The notes under the pieces were generated by a model. The model saw only the letters and a list, made by a program, of their open reading frames with translations, searched no databases and was not told where the DNA came from. From positions 1 to 64,000 of the forward strand of contig JAJXWW010000214.1 in assembly GCA_021781415.1 (NCBI GenBank): a DNA stretch of 64,000 nucleotides, read 5' to 3'. The DNA comes from Planctomycetota bacterium. Its GTDB lineage: Bacteria; Planctomycetota; Planctomycetia; Gemmatales; Gemmataceae. Shown one piece after another: positions 24,041-33,118 of the stretch. Within the stretch, counting starts at the first letter, position 1. Each line of letters begins with the position of its first letter. The position numbers and the translations under genes were made by a program.

Positions 24041-25498
24041 ATGCACGCACATCTACGCAGACGATCCAGCGATAGGCACATGAGCTTTTTGTTGCTACTG
24101 GGTCGATTGTGCCTGTTGTTGATGCCGTTGATCCTTCTGCTCAGTTGTAGTTTGCGCGGCGACAGCTCCTCGCCTCGCTTGCTGTGGTTGGGCACGCTGT
24201 TTCAATTTCTGGCTTGCGGTCTGTCCCTGTTCGGCCGGCGCGGTTGGCACGAACCGACCGTGGCCTCGATCATCATGCTTTATGTGATCGCGCTGAGCTG
24301 GTTGACTTTAGGCACGACGGGTTCGGACGACTGGTTCTTGCATCTGGCCCAGGCCGTTTTGTTGGTTGTACCACTGGTTCACTTTGCTCTACAGTGTTTG
24401 CGCGAGTCCGGCGCGCCGGCGATCCGTCGTTCGCGCCAGATGGCGCTGCGATTGAAAGAAAGGCGGGATTGGCCGGAAAAGCTGCACGATTGTCGTCTGC
24501 TGCCCGAAGTGAAGGCGCTGCGCGAGGCGCTGCATATGGACGCTTCGCCGGCGCTGGAACTGTTGGCCGATCCGCGTCCGGAAGTGCGCGTCGCCGCCCT
24601 GGCCTCACTGGAGTTTCGTCAGAATTGGCGTCCCGGTCAACCGCAGATCGTTCTCCAGCTGGCACAACACGCCGTTGAACCGGAAGTGCGCGCCGTCGCT
24701 ATCAATGCCTTGGCCAACGCCGAGGATCGCAACACCCTCGAAGCCTTGGCCGATTTTTTGCGCGATTCGTCGCGCCTGGTCCGTCAGACTTCAGCCGACG
24801 CGCTGCTGTGGAATACCGAACAGAATTGGCCGTGGATTCGCTTGGCCGTCCGCCGCGCCTTGGCCGATCCCGTGTGTCAAGAAGATGGCCCGCTGCGGCA
24901 CGAGGGCGATCTGTTGACCTCGGAAGCCGTTGCCGACCTGACCGCCTGGACCGCCGAGAAGGGAGTGCAAGCCCTTCGAGCCGCGCTGACGCTGGGTTGT
25001 CACTACAATCGCGTCTTGGCGCTGGCGCTCGACGGAAAGCTGATCGAACAGCTGCGCCGCCAACTCGCCGATCCGCATGCGCCGCCGTTGCTCCGTCTGG
25101 AAATCGCGCGCGTGCTGCATTCGCATCGGGAGTTGGATGCCGAGTTGTTGCGCAAACTGATCGACTCGGCCAACCCCGCGCCGCTGCGACTCATTGCGGT
25201 CGAAGCGCTGTTGGAGCAGGGTCATTCTCACGAAGCGGTCGCCGCGCTGCGCGATCTGGCGCGCGTTCCCAACCGCGAAATTGCTTTGGGCATCGCGCAG
25301 GTTGCTCAGCGTCGATTGAATGTCGATTTGGGTTTGCCGCGCGATCGTTCGCTCCCGCCGCTCAACAGCCGAGAAGCCGCCGAGGTGGCTCGGCGCGTCC
25401 TCGTCTGGGCCACCCATCAGGGAACGCCGCCCGAAGAATCTCCCGGCGAAGATGAATCCGCCTGGCGCTCGTTGGACGATCTGCACCAACGCAATTAA
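24041..25498 (+). CDS. Membrane-anchored HEAT-repeat protein
   Basis: 485 residues. Four hydrophobic segments lie in residues ~14-130 (MSFLLLLGRLCLLLMPLILLL, LLWLGTLFQFLACGLSLF, ASIIMLYVIALSWLTL, FLHLAQAVLLVVPLVHFAL). The remaining ~350 residues are HEAT-like repeats with P-x-V/L-R-x-A-A/V units (DPRPEVRVAALASLEF, EPEVRAVAINALANAED, SSRLVRQTSADALLW). Probably a membrane-bound scaffold. Length and layout do not match a named family. The Met at residue 14 is an alternative start. It stands alone, convergent with pdxA. Confidence 0.75.
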   Translation: MHAHLRRRSSDRHMSFLLLLGRLCLLLMPLILLLSCSLRGDSSSPRLLWLGTLFQFLACGLSLFGRRGWHEPTVASIIMLYVIALSWLTLGTTGSDDWFLHLAQAVLLVVPLVHFALQCLRESGAPAIRRSRQMALRLKERRDWPEKLHDCRLLPEVKALREALHMDASPALELLADPRPEVRVAALASLEFRQNWRPGQPQIVLQLAQHAVEPEVRAVAINALANAEDRNTLEALADFLRDSSRLVRQTSADALLWNTEQNWPWIRLAVRRALADPVCQEDGPLRHEGDLLTSEAVADLTAWTAEKGVQALRAALTLGCHYNRVLALALDGKLIEQLRRQLADPHAPPLLRLEIARVLHSHRELDAELLRKLIDSANPAPLRLIAVEALLEQGHSHEAVAALRDLARVPNREIALGIAQVAQRRLNVDLGLPRDRSLPPLNSREAAEVARRVLVWATHQGTPPEESPGEDESAWRSLDDLHQRN

Positions 25499-25508
25499 GA
25501 CAAGTAGA

Positions 25509-26522
25509 CTATTCGTGTGTCTTATCTGCCGTTTGTGCCAGCCGAGCGGCGACGCGCGTTGCTTCGACGAGGCTCGACGCATCGGCGCATCCGCGTCCGG
25601 CGATGTCGTAGGCGGTTCCGTGGGCCACGCTGGTGCGCACGATCGGCAAACCGGCGCTGATGTTGACCGCTCGACCTTCACCCAGCAACTTCAAGGCGAT
25701 GTGCCCCTGATCGTGATACATGGCCACGACTCCGTCGAACTCGCCGCGGCGGGCGCGGACGAACAGTGTGTCGCAAGGCCAAGGTCCGCTAACATCGAGT
25801 CCCTCGCTTCGCGCGGTCTCGACGGCGGGAGCGATGGCGAGGGCCTCTTCGTCGCCGAATAGACCGCCGTCGCTGGCATGGGGATTGAGCGCGGCCACCC
25901 CCAGCCGAGGACGCCGACCCAAGAGCCTCGTCTGCAAGCCATCGAGAAGGCGAATCTTCTCCAGCACGGCGGCGGGCGTCAGATGACAAAAGACTTCCCG
26001 CAGCGCCATGTGCAGCGTGACGTGCGCCACGGCGAGATCGCCGACGGCCAAGACCATCGCAAATTCCTTGACGCCGGTGCGCTCGGCCAGGATCTCGGTA
26101 TGGCCCGGATACGGCAGCCCCGCCGCGTGCAATCCTTCTTTGTGCAAAGGCGCGGTAACGATGCCCTCGGCGTTGCCGGTCGTGGTTTCGTCGATGGCGC
26201 GGCAGAGGAAATCGTAAGCGGCCCGCCCCGCCGACGCCTCAACCCGTCCCGGCTGAACGCCGCGCAAATCGACCTCGCTGCCAACCAGGCAAGGCACCAC
26301 CTCCGCGTTCGCCTCGGCCTCCTCCGGTTCGTCCACAACGACTACCCGCGCCGTCGAACCGATGAGTTCCAGACCTCGCCGCACCCACAATGGATCGCCG
26401 ACCACGACGGGACGACACATCGGCAGCAGGTCCGGCCAAGCGCGCGCCACAATCTCCGGCCCAATGCCGGCGACATCGCCGAGTGTTATCAGCAATCGAG
26501 GAAGATGGGAAGACTTTTTCAT
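25509..26522 (-). CDS. pdxA: 4-hydroxythreonine-4-phosphate dehydrogenase
   Basis: 337 residues. It shows LITLGDVAGIGPEIVAR at the N-terminus, GHTEILAERTG with the first metal His, VTLHMALREVFCHLT with the second, GVAALNPHASDGGLFGDEE, and MYHDQGHIALKLLG with the third; all three metal-binding histidines of PdxA are present. It oxidises 4-phosphohydroxy-L-threonine with NAD in the DXP-dependent vitamin B6 pathway. The ATG at 26522 is 4 bases after the holA stop, so the two are co-transcribed. Confidence 0.95.
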   Translation of the reverse strand: MKKSSHLPRLLITLGDVAGIGPEIVARAWPDLLPMCRPVVVGDPLWVRRGLELIGSTARVVVVDEPEEAEANAEVVPCLVGSEVDLRGVQPGRVEASAGRAAYDFLCRAIDETTTGNAEGIVTAPLHKEGLHAAGLPYPGHTEILAERTGVKEFAMVLAVGDLAVAHVTLHMALREVFCHLTPAAVLEKIRLLDGLQTRLLGRRPRLGVAALNPHASDGGLFGDEEALAIAPAVETARSEGLDVSGPWPCDTLFVRARRGEFDGVVAMYHDQGHIALKLLGEGRAVNISAGLPIVRTSVAHGTAYDIAGRGCADASSLVEATRVAARLAQTADKTHE

Positions 26523-26526
26523 GCGT

Positions 26527-27525
26527 TTATCTCGGTCGAGCCAGCTGGACGACGAAGCGTTCCATCAAGGTGCGCGGTGGCAGTTGGCTGGAGCCTTTCA
26601 GTCCGAGATCGGTTTCCAGAAGCCAATCGTAGAGGAGGTCGAGTCGTCTGCGTCCGAGGTGGCGGAGTTGTTGTTCGGCTCCACGACGAGCGAAGGGGGG
26701 GATGCCGGTTTGTTCCAGCGCGTTGGCCAACGGCACGCCTCGAGCGTTTAGTCGCGCGGCTTGTGCCAAGCGCCTTAGCTGCATACTAAACGCCCCCAAC
26801 ATTCGCAGCGGCTCCTCGCCCTGATCGAACAGGCGATCCAGCAGCGTCAAGACCGCTCCCATCTGACCGGCGGCGATCAAATCGAAAATCTTCCACGTCG
26901 TCTCGGCCCGACTTTGGCCGACGAGTTGATCCACGTCCGCCACGTCGATACGACTATTGCTTCCAGCGTAAATCGCCAACTTGGCCATCTCTTGATCGAG
27001 CAAGCCCATGTCCGCGCCGACGAGATCGACTAGCAGGCGTGCCGCGGGAACCGTCAACGGTTTGCCGTGCTGCGCCGTACACCAGGAGACGCACCATTCC
27101 GGTAGCTTGCGCGAGTCCGGCGTCTTGCACGCGAGCGTCGCGGCATCCGGCAACGCCTTGGCCAGCTTGGTGTTCGCCGCCCACGTCTGCACCTCGAGAA
27201 CGAGGACGCCGTGGGCGGACGGCTCGGCGAAATACTTCTCCAGCCGCGACCGTTCGCGCGTCACAAACGGATCGGCCCGTTCGACGACGACGAGTCGGCG
27301 CGGACTGAGAAACGGAAGCGTCTCCAATTCGTCGTGAATCTCGGCCCAATTCGCCTTATCGCCATCGCGGTTCGAGACGCCGAATCCGTCGTCGTCGGGT
27401 CCAAGCACCAGCGTTCGCAGTGCCGCCTGCGCGCGGCGCTTGAGAAACTGCTCGTCGCCGTGGAGAACGTAAATCGGCCTCGGTTTTGCCTTGGCCACAC
27501 TCTGGAGGAAGGTCAAGCTATCCAT
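26527..27525 (-). CDS. holA: DNA polymerase III subunit delta
   Basis: 332 residues. The segments PIYVLHGDEQFLKRRAQAALRTLV, ELETLPFLSPRRLVVVERAD, LVLEVQTW, VDLVGADMGLLDQEMAKLAIYAG, TTWKIFDLIAAGQMGAVLTLLDRLFDQGEEPLRMLGAFSMQLRRL follow the three-domain HolA pattern. Delta opens the sliding clamp within the clamp-loader complex. The start MDSLTFLQSV (27525) is preferred over the longer frame. Operon with pdxA, and divergent from the YhaM-like gene. Confidence 0.92.
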   Translation of the reverse strand: MDSLTFLQSVAKAKPRPIYVLHGDEQFLKRRAQAALRTLVLGPDDDGFGVSNRDGDKANWAEIHDELETLPFLSPRRLVVVERADPFVTRERSRLEKYFAEPSAHGVLVLEVQTWAANTKLAKALPDAATLACKTPDSRKLPEWCVSWCTAQHGKPLTVPAARLLVDLVGADMGLLDQEMAKLAIYAGSNSRIDVADVDQLVGQSRAETTWKIFDLIAAGQMGAVLTLLDRLFDQGEEPLRMLGAFSMQLRRLAQAARLNARGVPLANALEQTGIPPFARRGAEQQLRHLGRRRLDLLYDWLLETDLGLKGSSQLPPRTLMERFVVQLARPR

Positions 27526-27671
27526 GAAGACATTGTACTCGAAGCGCCAACGGGCGGAAGCGAGCAAAACGAAAGTGACTGCTGGGGACTGCACTGCAAT
27601 CCACGCGGCGGGACATTCCCGATACCGATTTTTCCTCTGTTTTTCTCGTGACTCTCGGTTATCCTGACGGC

Positions 27672-28694
27672 ATGAGCAAAAGCAAACCCACGCCGGTTCC
27701 CCTGCACGAATTGACGCCCGGCCAGCACGCCGACTTCTTTGCCCTGTTGGCCGAGAAGACGCGCGGCTCGACGCGCGAGGGCAAGCCGTACTTCCTGTGC
27801 CGTTTCCGCGACGCCCGGCGGAGCGCCGCCTTCATGGTTTGGCAAGACGGAGGCTGCTTCGAGGCGTGCGAGAGCGAGTGGCAGGTCGGCCAATTCTACA
27901 AGCTCCGAGCTGGCTACGGCGAACACGAACGCTATGGCCCTCAGCTGACCGAACTCCAGGCCATTCGCCCCATCGCCGACGCCGACCGCGCCGACGGATT
28001 CGACCCGCTGGCTTTCGTCGAGCATTCGCGCTACGACTCCGCGGCGATGTTCGCCGAGTTGAAGACCTTGGCGACGACGCATATCGGTGATGAGCCGTTG
28101 CGCCGACTTGTCTTGACCTTGCTCGACCGCCACGGCGAAGCCTTTCAAAGCCTACCGGCCACAAGGGATCGCTTTTATACTTTTCCCGGCGGACTGTTGG
28201 AACACACTCTCTCGGTGACGCGCTCGTGCGTTCAGTTGGCGGAGCGCTACACAGCCCACTACACAGAGCTGCAACCGCCGCTCAATCGCGATCTGATCGT
28301 GGCGGCGGCAATGCTGCACGACATCGGACGGGTTCTGGAGTTCGGCATTCCCGTGCCCGGCGTCAGCCCGGCGTACACCGTCGAAGGGCGAATGGTCGGC
28401 CATCTGATTCTTGGCCGCGATTTGGTGCGCGACACGGCCCGCGAACTGGGCGACATCCATCCAGAACTGGTGCAAATGCTCGAGCACATCATCTTAAGTC
28501 ATTTGGCCCTGCCGGAGTGGGGATCGCCGCGTCTGCCGTTAGTCCCGGAGTGTCTGATTCTCCATCACGCCGACGACATGGACGCCAAATTGGAAATGTA
28601 CGTCCGCTGCCTCAGCCGCGACCGCGGCGAAGGCCCATTCACGGAGCGCGATCCGGTGTTGAATCGACACTTGTTCAAGGGGAGAACGGTTTAA
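27672..28694 (+). CDS. YhaM-like 3'-5' exoribonuclease (OB fold plus HD domain)
   Basis: 340 residues. Residues ~1-105 resemble an OB-fold nucleic-acid-binding domain (GKPYFLCRFRDARRSAAFMVWQDG...WQVGQFYKLRA). Residues ~150-330 form an HD domain: FPGGLLEHTLSV, AAAMLHDIGRV (the HD pair), HLILGRDLV, LEHIILSHLALPEWGS and ECLILHHADDMDAKLEMY. The combination is that of the YhaM/CBF1 family, which degrades RNA from the 3' end with metal ions. The start at 27672 gives MSKSKPTPVPL; no strong ribosome-binding site is visible. Confidence 0.85.
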   Translation: MSKSKPTPVPLHELTPGQHADFFALLAEKTRGSTREGKPYFLCRFRDARRSAAFMVWQDGGCFEACESEWQVGQFYKLRAGYGEHERYGPQLTELQAIRPIADADRADGFDPLAFVEHSRYDSAAMFAELKTLATTHIGDEPLRRLVLTLLDRHGEAFQSLPATRDRFYTFPGGLLEHTLSVTRSCVQLAERYTAHYTELQPPLNRDLIVAAAMLHDIGRVLEFGIPVPGVSPAYTVEGRMVGHLILGRDLVRDTARELGDIHPELVQMLEHIILSHLALPEWGSPRLPLVPECLILHHADDMDAKLEMYVRCLSRDRGEGPFTERDPVLNRHLFKGRTV

Positions 28695-28828
28695 AACGAG
28701 AATCGAGGAATTATACTGGATGAAAGCAGCGATGGATTCTCGCGCCTTCTAGCTTCTACAATACGTTTGCGAAACTCGCTCTGTTTGACATAATGTCGTG
28801 TATCTATCGCATGGGAGGGGTCATCGCC

Positions 28829-29167
28829 GTGGTGCAATTTGTGTTTCACGATCGAATCCACCGATCGCATCCCTTAAGTCTACTCGTCGAGCAGGCAAAT
28901 CGGCGCTTGGAAGAGGTGCTTGGCCCCTCGGCTTCGCTCGTTTGTGCGGAATGGGACCGAGGAGAGGATTCTTTTGGACGCGAAGTCCTGGTGCTGCGAC
29001 TGACCGATTCGTCAAGCTCGGTAATCGCCACGTTCGACTCGAACGAAATGCAGCAACCCGATCGATTGCAGGACCGCTTCCGTCGAATGTGGGGAGATTT
29101 ACTCCAGAGCCGCTCTCAAAGGCAACTCGAGGCGGTCTTGGGTATCGGCGAGACTGCGGGAGAATAG
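28829..29167 (+). CDS. Unrecognised small protein, first gene of a two-gene unit
   Basis: 112 residues if started at the GTG at 28829, which has GGGAGGGG (28813-28820) 8 bases upstream; ATG codons at 28793 and 28811 would lengthen it. No family is recognised. The first half is a mixed alpha/beta sequence (LVEQANRRLEEVLGPSASLVCAEWD), the middle has a strand-rich run (GREVLVLRLTDSSSSVIATF) and the end is a basic/acidic helix (LQDRFRRMWGDLLQSRSQRQLEAVLG). No signal peptide or membrane segment. It ends 4 bases before the next gene, so the two are almost certainly co-translated. Confidence 0.65.
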   Translation: MVQFVFHDRIHRSHPLSLLVEQANRRLEEVLGPSASLVCAEWDRGEDSFGREVLVLRLTDSSSSVIATFDSNEMQQPDRLQDRFRRMWGDLLQSRSQRQLEAVLGIGETAGE

Positions 29168-29171
29168 GATC

Positions 29172-29540
29172 ATGCCCAGCCGTACTCTTGAGGATCGGGT
29201 CGAGGACCTCGTGAAATTGGCGGCCACCTTGACCGAACAAGTTGGCAATCTCCAAAAAGAGCTGAAAAGCATCTCGATAGATGGCTCCGCACTCGGTCGA
29301 GGAATGGCCGATCTCCGAACGAATGTTGCCTTGTTGGAACGACAATCCAGCGAGTGGAAATACATCAAGGATCAATTAGAGGTATTGGCTACTCTCAAAA
29401 TCACAATTGCACTCATCGAGCAAAATGTAGACGAATTGAGAAAAACGAAGGAAGAATGGAGTCGGCGCGCCTGGGCTTTGGCCGGTCCCATACTCGGCGC
29501 TGTAGTTGGCGTTTTGCTTGGCTATTTCTTGCGTCGCTAA
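29172..29540 (+). CDS. Small tail-anchored coiled-coil protein
   Basis: 122 residues. Residues ~5-90 have a strong heptad pattern (LEDRVEDLVKLAATLTEQV, LEVLATLKITIALIEQNV), then RAWALAGPILGAVVGVLLGYFLRR gives one C-terminal membrane segment with a basic end, a tail-anchored topology. GGGAG precedes the ATG. Partner of the gene 4 bases upstream. The size and layout recall small membrane-anchored coiled coils; nothing ties it to a named family. Confidence 0.7.
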   Translation: MPSRTLEDRVEDLVKLAATLTEQVGNLQKELKSISIDGSALGRGMADLRTNVALLERQSSEWKYIKDQLEVLATLKITIALIEQNVDELRKTKEEWSRRAWALAGPILGAVVGVLLGYFLRR

Positions 29541-29691
29541 ACGGACGCAAGGCCGCGTGCTTGACGCGCGCAGAATGAAACCATGTTGAGAGATACAAAA
29601 GGTTTAATCCTTCACCAGATACCTGCCTTCCACCTAGTCGATCAAAATCGCCTTCAGATTCCTTTCTCTTACTAAACCGAGAACCTTCCTC

Positions 29692-30654
29692 ATGCCTGCC
29701 GCTTATTCGTCGTTGCCTCACGTTCTAGCCGATTTGCCCGTCTCCGCGGCCATCGCCGAGATGCTGGCGAGCCATGTGGTGCTGCTGCCTTGGGAAGCCG
29801 CTGAGTCGGAAGAAGCGCGGACAATCGCGGGGGTGTACACCTACGGTCATCCGCGCGTCGATGCCGCCTTGCTCGACCGCTTGCCGAGCGTTCGCGTCGT
29901 CAGCAATTTCGGCGTCGGCGTCGATCACATCGATGTGCCGGCCGCGACGGCCCGGAGCATCGCCGTCGGCAATACGCCGGGCATCCTCGATGGCGCGACG
30001 GCGGATATGGCATTTACCTTGTTGTTGGCGGCGTGCCGGCGGTTGATCGAAGGCGACCGTTACGCGCGGAGTCCGGAGTTCATCCGCTACGATCCGTCGT
30101 ACCTTCTTGGACGCGAAGTTCACGGCAGCACACTCGGCATCCTGGGAATGGGGCGCATCGGCGAGCAGGTGGCCCGGCGCGCCCTCGCCTTTGACATGCG
30201 CGTGCTTTACCACAATCGCCGCCGCAAGCCCGAGGTCGAAGCAAGGCTCGGCGTCCATTACGTTACCCAAGACGAATTGCTCTCGACCGCCGATTATGTC
30301 GTCCTCACCGTGCCGTTGACGCCGCAAACCCGGCATCTGATTGGCCGCGAGGAGTTGAAGCGGATGAAACCCAGCGCGATACTCGTCAACGCGGCGCGCG
30401 GGGCGGTCGTGGATACGGATGCCCTTACGGAGGCACTGACGAATCGAACCATCTATGCCGCCGCTTTGGACGTGACCGAACCGGAACCGCTGCCGCGCGA
30501 TCATCCGCTTTTACGGCTCGATAATGTCGTCATTGCTCCGCATCTGGGCAGTGCCACCGAGCAAACACGCCAGCGTATGGCCGAGGTCTCGCGCGATAAT
30601 CTGCTGGCCGGCCTGTCGGGCCGTCCGCTGCCTTTTTCCGTCGCCGGCAACTAG
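29692..30654 (+). CDS. D-2-hydroxyacid dehydrogenase, glyoxylate/hydroxypyruvate reductase-like
   Basis: 320 residues. VVSNFGVGVDHIDVPAATARSIAVGNTPGILDGATADMAFTLLLAACRR is typical of the GyaR/hydroxypyruvate reductase branch. The NAD loop is LGILGMGRIGEQVARRA, the substrate Arg is in LVNAARGAVVDTDAL, the Glu in ALDVTEPEPLPRDHPLL and the catalytic His in APHLGSATEQTR. It should reduce glyoxylate or hydroxypyruvate with NAD(P)H. Single gene with a 151-base upstream gap; no Shine-Dalgarno sequence is evident. Confidence 0.9.
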   Translation: MPAAYSSLPHVLADLPVSAAIAEMLASHVVLLPWEAAESEEARTIAGVYTYGHPRVDAALLDRLPSVRVVSNFGVGVDHIDVPAATARSIAVGNTPGILDGATADMAFTLLLAACRRLIEGDRYARSPEFIRYDPSYLLGREVHGSTLGILGMGRIGEQVARRALAFDMRVLYHNRRRKPEVEARLGVHYVTQDELLSTADYVVLTVPLTPQTRHLIGREELKRMKPSAILVNAARGAVVDTDALTEALTNRTIYAAALDVTEPEPLPRDHPLLRLDNVVIAPHLGSATEQTRQRMAEVSRDNLLAGLSGRPLPFSVAGN

Positions 30655-30719
30655 GCACGGGCGAGCGCTTCGCTTATACTTGAGCGCACTTCGCCGACTC
30701 CCACGATTTGAGGTAGACC

Positions 30720-33044
30720 ATGCACCGACACTATTTACCTATTTTTGTATCTTCTATTGTCTTCATCTGCTCTTCTCTCCGCGCCGAACCGCTGCCGGAG
30801 ACGAAACCGCTGGCCCGCGAGGGCGACCTCGCCGCCCAGATGGTCGAGGGCATCGACAAGTATCTGATGCGCGAATTGGCCGCCTCGGTCGAGAAACGCA
30901 AACCGTATTGGAAGCCGGACTTCTCGTCGGTGGAGGCGTACACGAAATCGGTACAGCCCAACCGCGAGCGGTTGAAGAAGATTCTCGGTGTCGTCGATAA
31001 GCGCGTGCCGCCTGTGGTGATGGAGTACGTTGGTGAAGGCACGCCCTCGCCGCTGGTTGCCGAGACAGAGACTTACAAGGTCTATTCGGTACGCTGGCCG
31101 GTGCTGCCGGGCGTGGATGGCGAGGGATTGCTGCTGGAGCCGAAGGGCAAAGTCGTGGCTCAGGTGGTAGCTTTGCCGGACGCCGATTGGACGCCGGAAA
31201 TGCTGGTGGGATTGGCTCCTGGTGTAGCGAAGAAATCGCAGTATGGTCGTCAGCTTGCCGAGAATGGCTGCCGTGTGTTGGTTCCGGTGCCGATCGATCG
31301 CAAAGACACCTGGTCGGGCAGTCCGAAACAGGGCCGCATGACGAATCAGACTCACCGCGAGTTCATTTATCGGATGGCCTATGAGATGGGCCGGCACGTC
31401 ATCGGCTACGAAGTGCAAAAAGTGCTGGCGGCGGTGGATTGGTTGTGCCAGAACAAGGAACATCCGCCGACCGGCCTATACGGCTACGGTGAAGGCGGTC
31501 TCCTGGCTCTATACGCAGCCGCGCTCGATCCCCGTATCCAGGCCACCGTGGTCAGCGGCTATGGCGGCCCGCGTGTCTCCTTGTGGCAAGAACCGATTTA
31601 TCGCAACCTTTCCGGCATCGCTAGCGAATTCGGTACAGCCCAATTGGCCCTCCTGGTAATGCCACGGAGGCTTACTTTTGATTGCAGCAAGGGGCCGGAA
31701 ATCGCCGGACCACCCGCCGCGCGCGCTGGCCGAGGCGGAGCTGCACCCGGCCAACTGGAGACAGCAAGACGCAACGAAAACAAACTCGCGCTTTACAAGG
31801 AACTGGAGGCGAGCTGGGAGGGAATCCAGAAGATAGCGGAAGCCGCACATGTCGAAAAGCCTTTGCTCGTCAGCAGCGAAAGCGATTTGCCTGGCGATCG
31901 AACCACGCTTACCATCCTTCTGTCTGCCTTCGTTGGAAAGGAAACAGACCCGAAGCCGGCCTTGGCTCCTCCCACCGATCTTCGCAAAAACTTCAATCCT
32001 GCTTTACGCCAAAAACGCCAGTTCGATCAACTCGTCGCCTTCACCCAGCAAGTGATGCGCGACTCCGAACGCTATCGCCAGCAACACTTCTGGGCCAAGC
32101 TGGACACCTCCTCGCTGGAAAACTACCAGAAATCCTGCGAACCGTTCCGCAAACAATTGTGGGAGGAAGTCCTCGGCAAGCTGCCCGCGCCGATGCTGCC
32201 GATGAATCCACAAACGCGGCCCCTCTACGACGAGCCGAAATGGCGCGGCTACGAAGTGACGCTCGATCTCTATCCCGATGTGTTCGCCTACGGCATTCTG
32301 CTGTTGCCCAAAGACCTGAAACCCGGCGAGAAGCGTCCGGTTGTCGTCTGCCAGCACGGACTGGAAGGGCGACCTACCGATGCCTGCAATCCCAAGGAGC
32401 GAACGAAATTCTACAACTCGTTCGGCGCTCAACTCGCCGACAAGGGCTACATCGTCTATGCGCCGCAGAATCCGTACATCGGCCACGACAAGTTCCGCGT
32501 CCTCCAGCGCAAGGCCAATCCGCTTGGCCTATCGCTTTTCTCTTTTATCATCCGGCAACACGAACGCACGCTCGATTGGCTGGCCACACTCCCCAATGTC
32601 GATCCGAAGCGCATGGCATTCTATGGTCTGTCCTACGGCGGCAAGACGGCCATGCGTGTGCCGGCGCTGCTGCCGCGCTATTGCCTGTCGATTTGCTCCG
32701 GCGATTTCAACGAGTGGATTCGCAAGAACGTGTCGCTCGATTATCCGAGCAGTTACATGTTCAGCCCGGAATACGAGATGCCGGAGTTCAATCTCGGCCA
32801 TACTTTCAACTACGCCGAGATGGCGGCGCTCATCGCGCCGCGTCCGTTCATGGTCGAGCGCGGCCACGACGACGGCGTCGGCATCGACGAATGGATCGCC
32901 TACGAGTACGCCAAGGTGCGGCGCTTGTACAGCAAATTGAAGATCCCGGAACGGACGGAACTCGAGTTCTTTGCGGGCGGTCACGAGATTCATGGGCAGG
33001 GCACATTTCGCTTTTTGGCGAAACATTTGAAATGGGAGAAGTGA
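30720..33044 (+). CDS. Secreted double alpha/beta-hydrolase (acetyl xylan esterase-like), first domain inactive
   Basis: 774 residues with a signal peptide (LPIFVSSIVFICSSLRA). Two related halves follow. Each begins with SS(V/L)E-Y-KS-(Q/E)P-R and a strand-rich lead. In the second half (from about residue 445) the nucleophile elbow is FYGLSYGGKTAM, with ERGHDDGVG and GGHEIHGQ as likely Asp and His of the triad. In the first half the matching elbow is LYGYGEGGLLALY: the Ser of GxSxG is Gly, so that copy cannot work the same way. Resembles secreted carbohydrate esterases or dienelactone-hydrolase-like enzymes of planctomycetes. GAGG precedes the ATG. A 22-bp palindrome follows the stop. Confidence 0.8.
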   Translation: MHRHYLPIFVSSIVFICSSLRAEPLPETKPLAREGDLAAQMVEGIDKYLMRELAASVEKRKPYWKPDFSSVEAYTKSVQPNRERLKKILGVVDKRVPPVVMEYVGEGTPSPLVAETETYKVYSVRWPVLPGVDGEGLLLEPKGKVVAQVVALPDADWTPEMLVGLAPGVAKKSQYGRQLAENGCRVLVPVPIDRKDTWSGSPKQGRMTNQTHREFIYRMAYEMGRHVIGYEVQKVLAAVDWLCQNKEHPPTGLYGYGEGGLLALYAAALDPRIQATVVSGYGGPRVSLWQEPIYRNLSGIASEFGTAQLALLVMPRRLTFDCSKGPEIAGPPAARAGRGGAAPGQLETARRNENKLALYKELEASWEGIQKIAEAAHVEKPLLVSSESDLPGDRTTLTILLSAFVGKETDPKPALAPPTDLRKNFNPALRQKRQFDQLVAFTQQVMRDSERYRQQHFWAKLDTSSLENYQKSCEPFRKQLWEEVLGKLPAPMLPMNPQTRPLYDEPKWRGYEVTLDLYPDVFAYGILLLPKDLKPGEKRPVVVCQHGLEGRPTDACNPKERTKFYNSFGAQLADKGYIVYAPQNPYIGHDKFRVLQRKANPLGLSLFSFIIRQHERTLDWLATLPNVDPKRMAFYGLSYGGKTAMRVPALLPRYCLSICSGDFNEWIRKNVSLDYPSSYMFSPEYEMPEFNLGHTFNYAEMAALIAPRPFMVERGHDDGVGIDEWIAYEYAKVRRLYSKLKIPERTELEFFAGGHEIHGQGTFRFLAKHLKWEK

Positions 33045-33055
33045 GCGGTATCGAC

Positions 33056-33108
33056 CAGCCCGCAGCGCCAGCAAGGGCTTCGTTTTCCCTTGCTGGCGCT
33101 GCGGGCTG
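33056..33108. repeat. 22-bp perfect palindrome at the esterase 3' end
   Basis: Arms at 33056-33077 and 33087-33108 are exact reverse complements (start CAGCCCGCAGCG) with a 9-base CTTCGTTTT loop. It starts 11 bases after the esterase stop and ends 10 bases before the stop of the convergent gene. It has no trailing T-run on the plus strand. A very stable hairpin on either strand: probably transcript end protection or bidirectional termination. Confidence 0.9.
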
Positions 33109-33118
33109 ATAAAACCCA

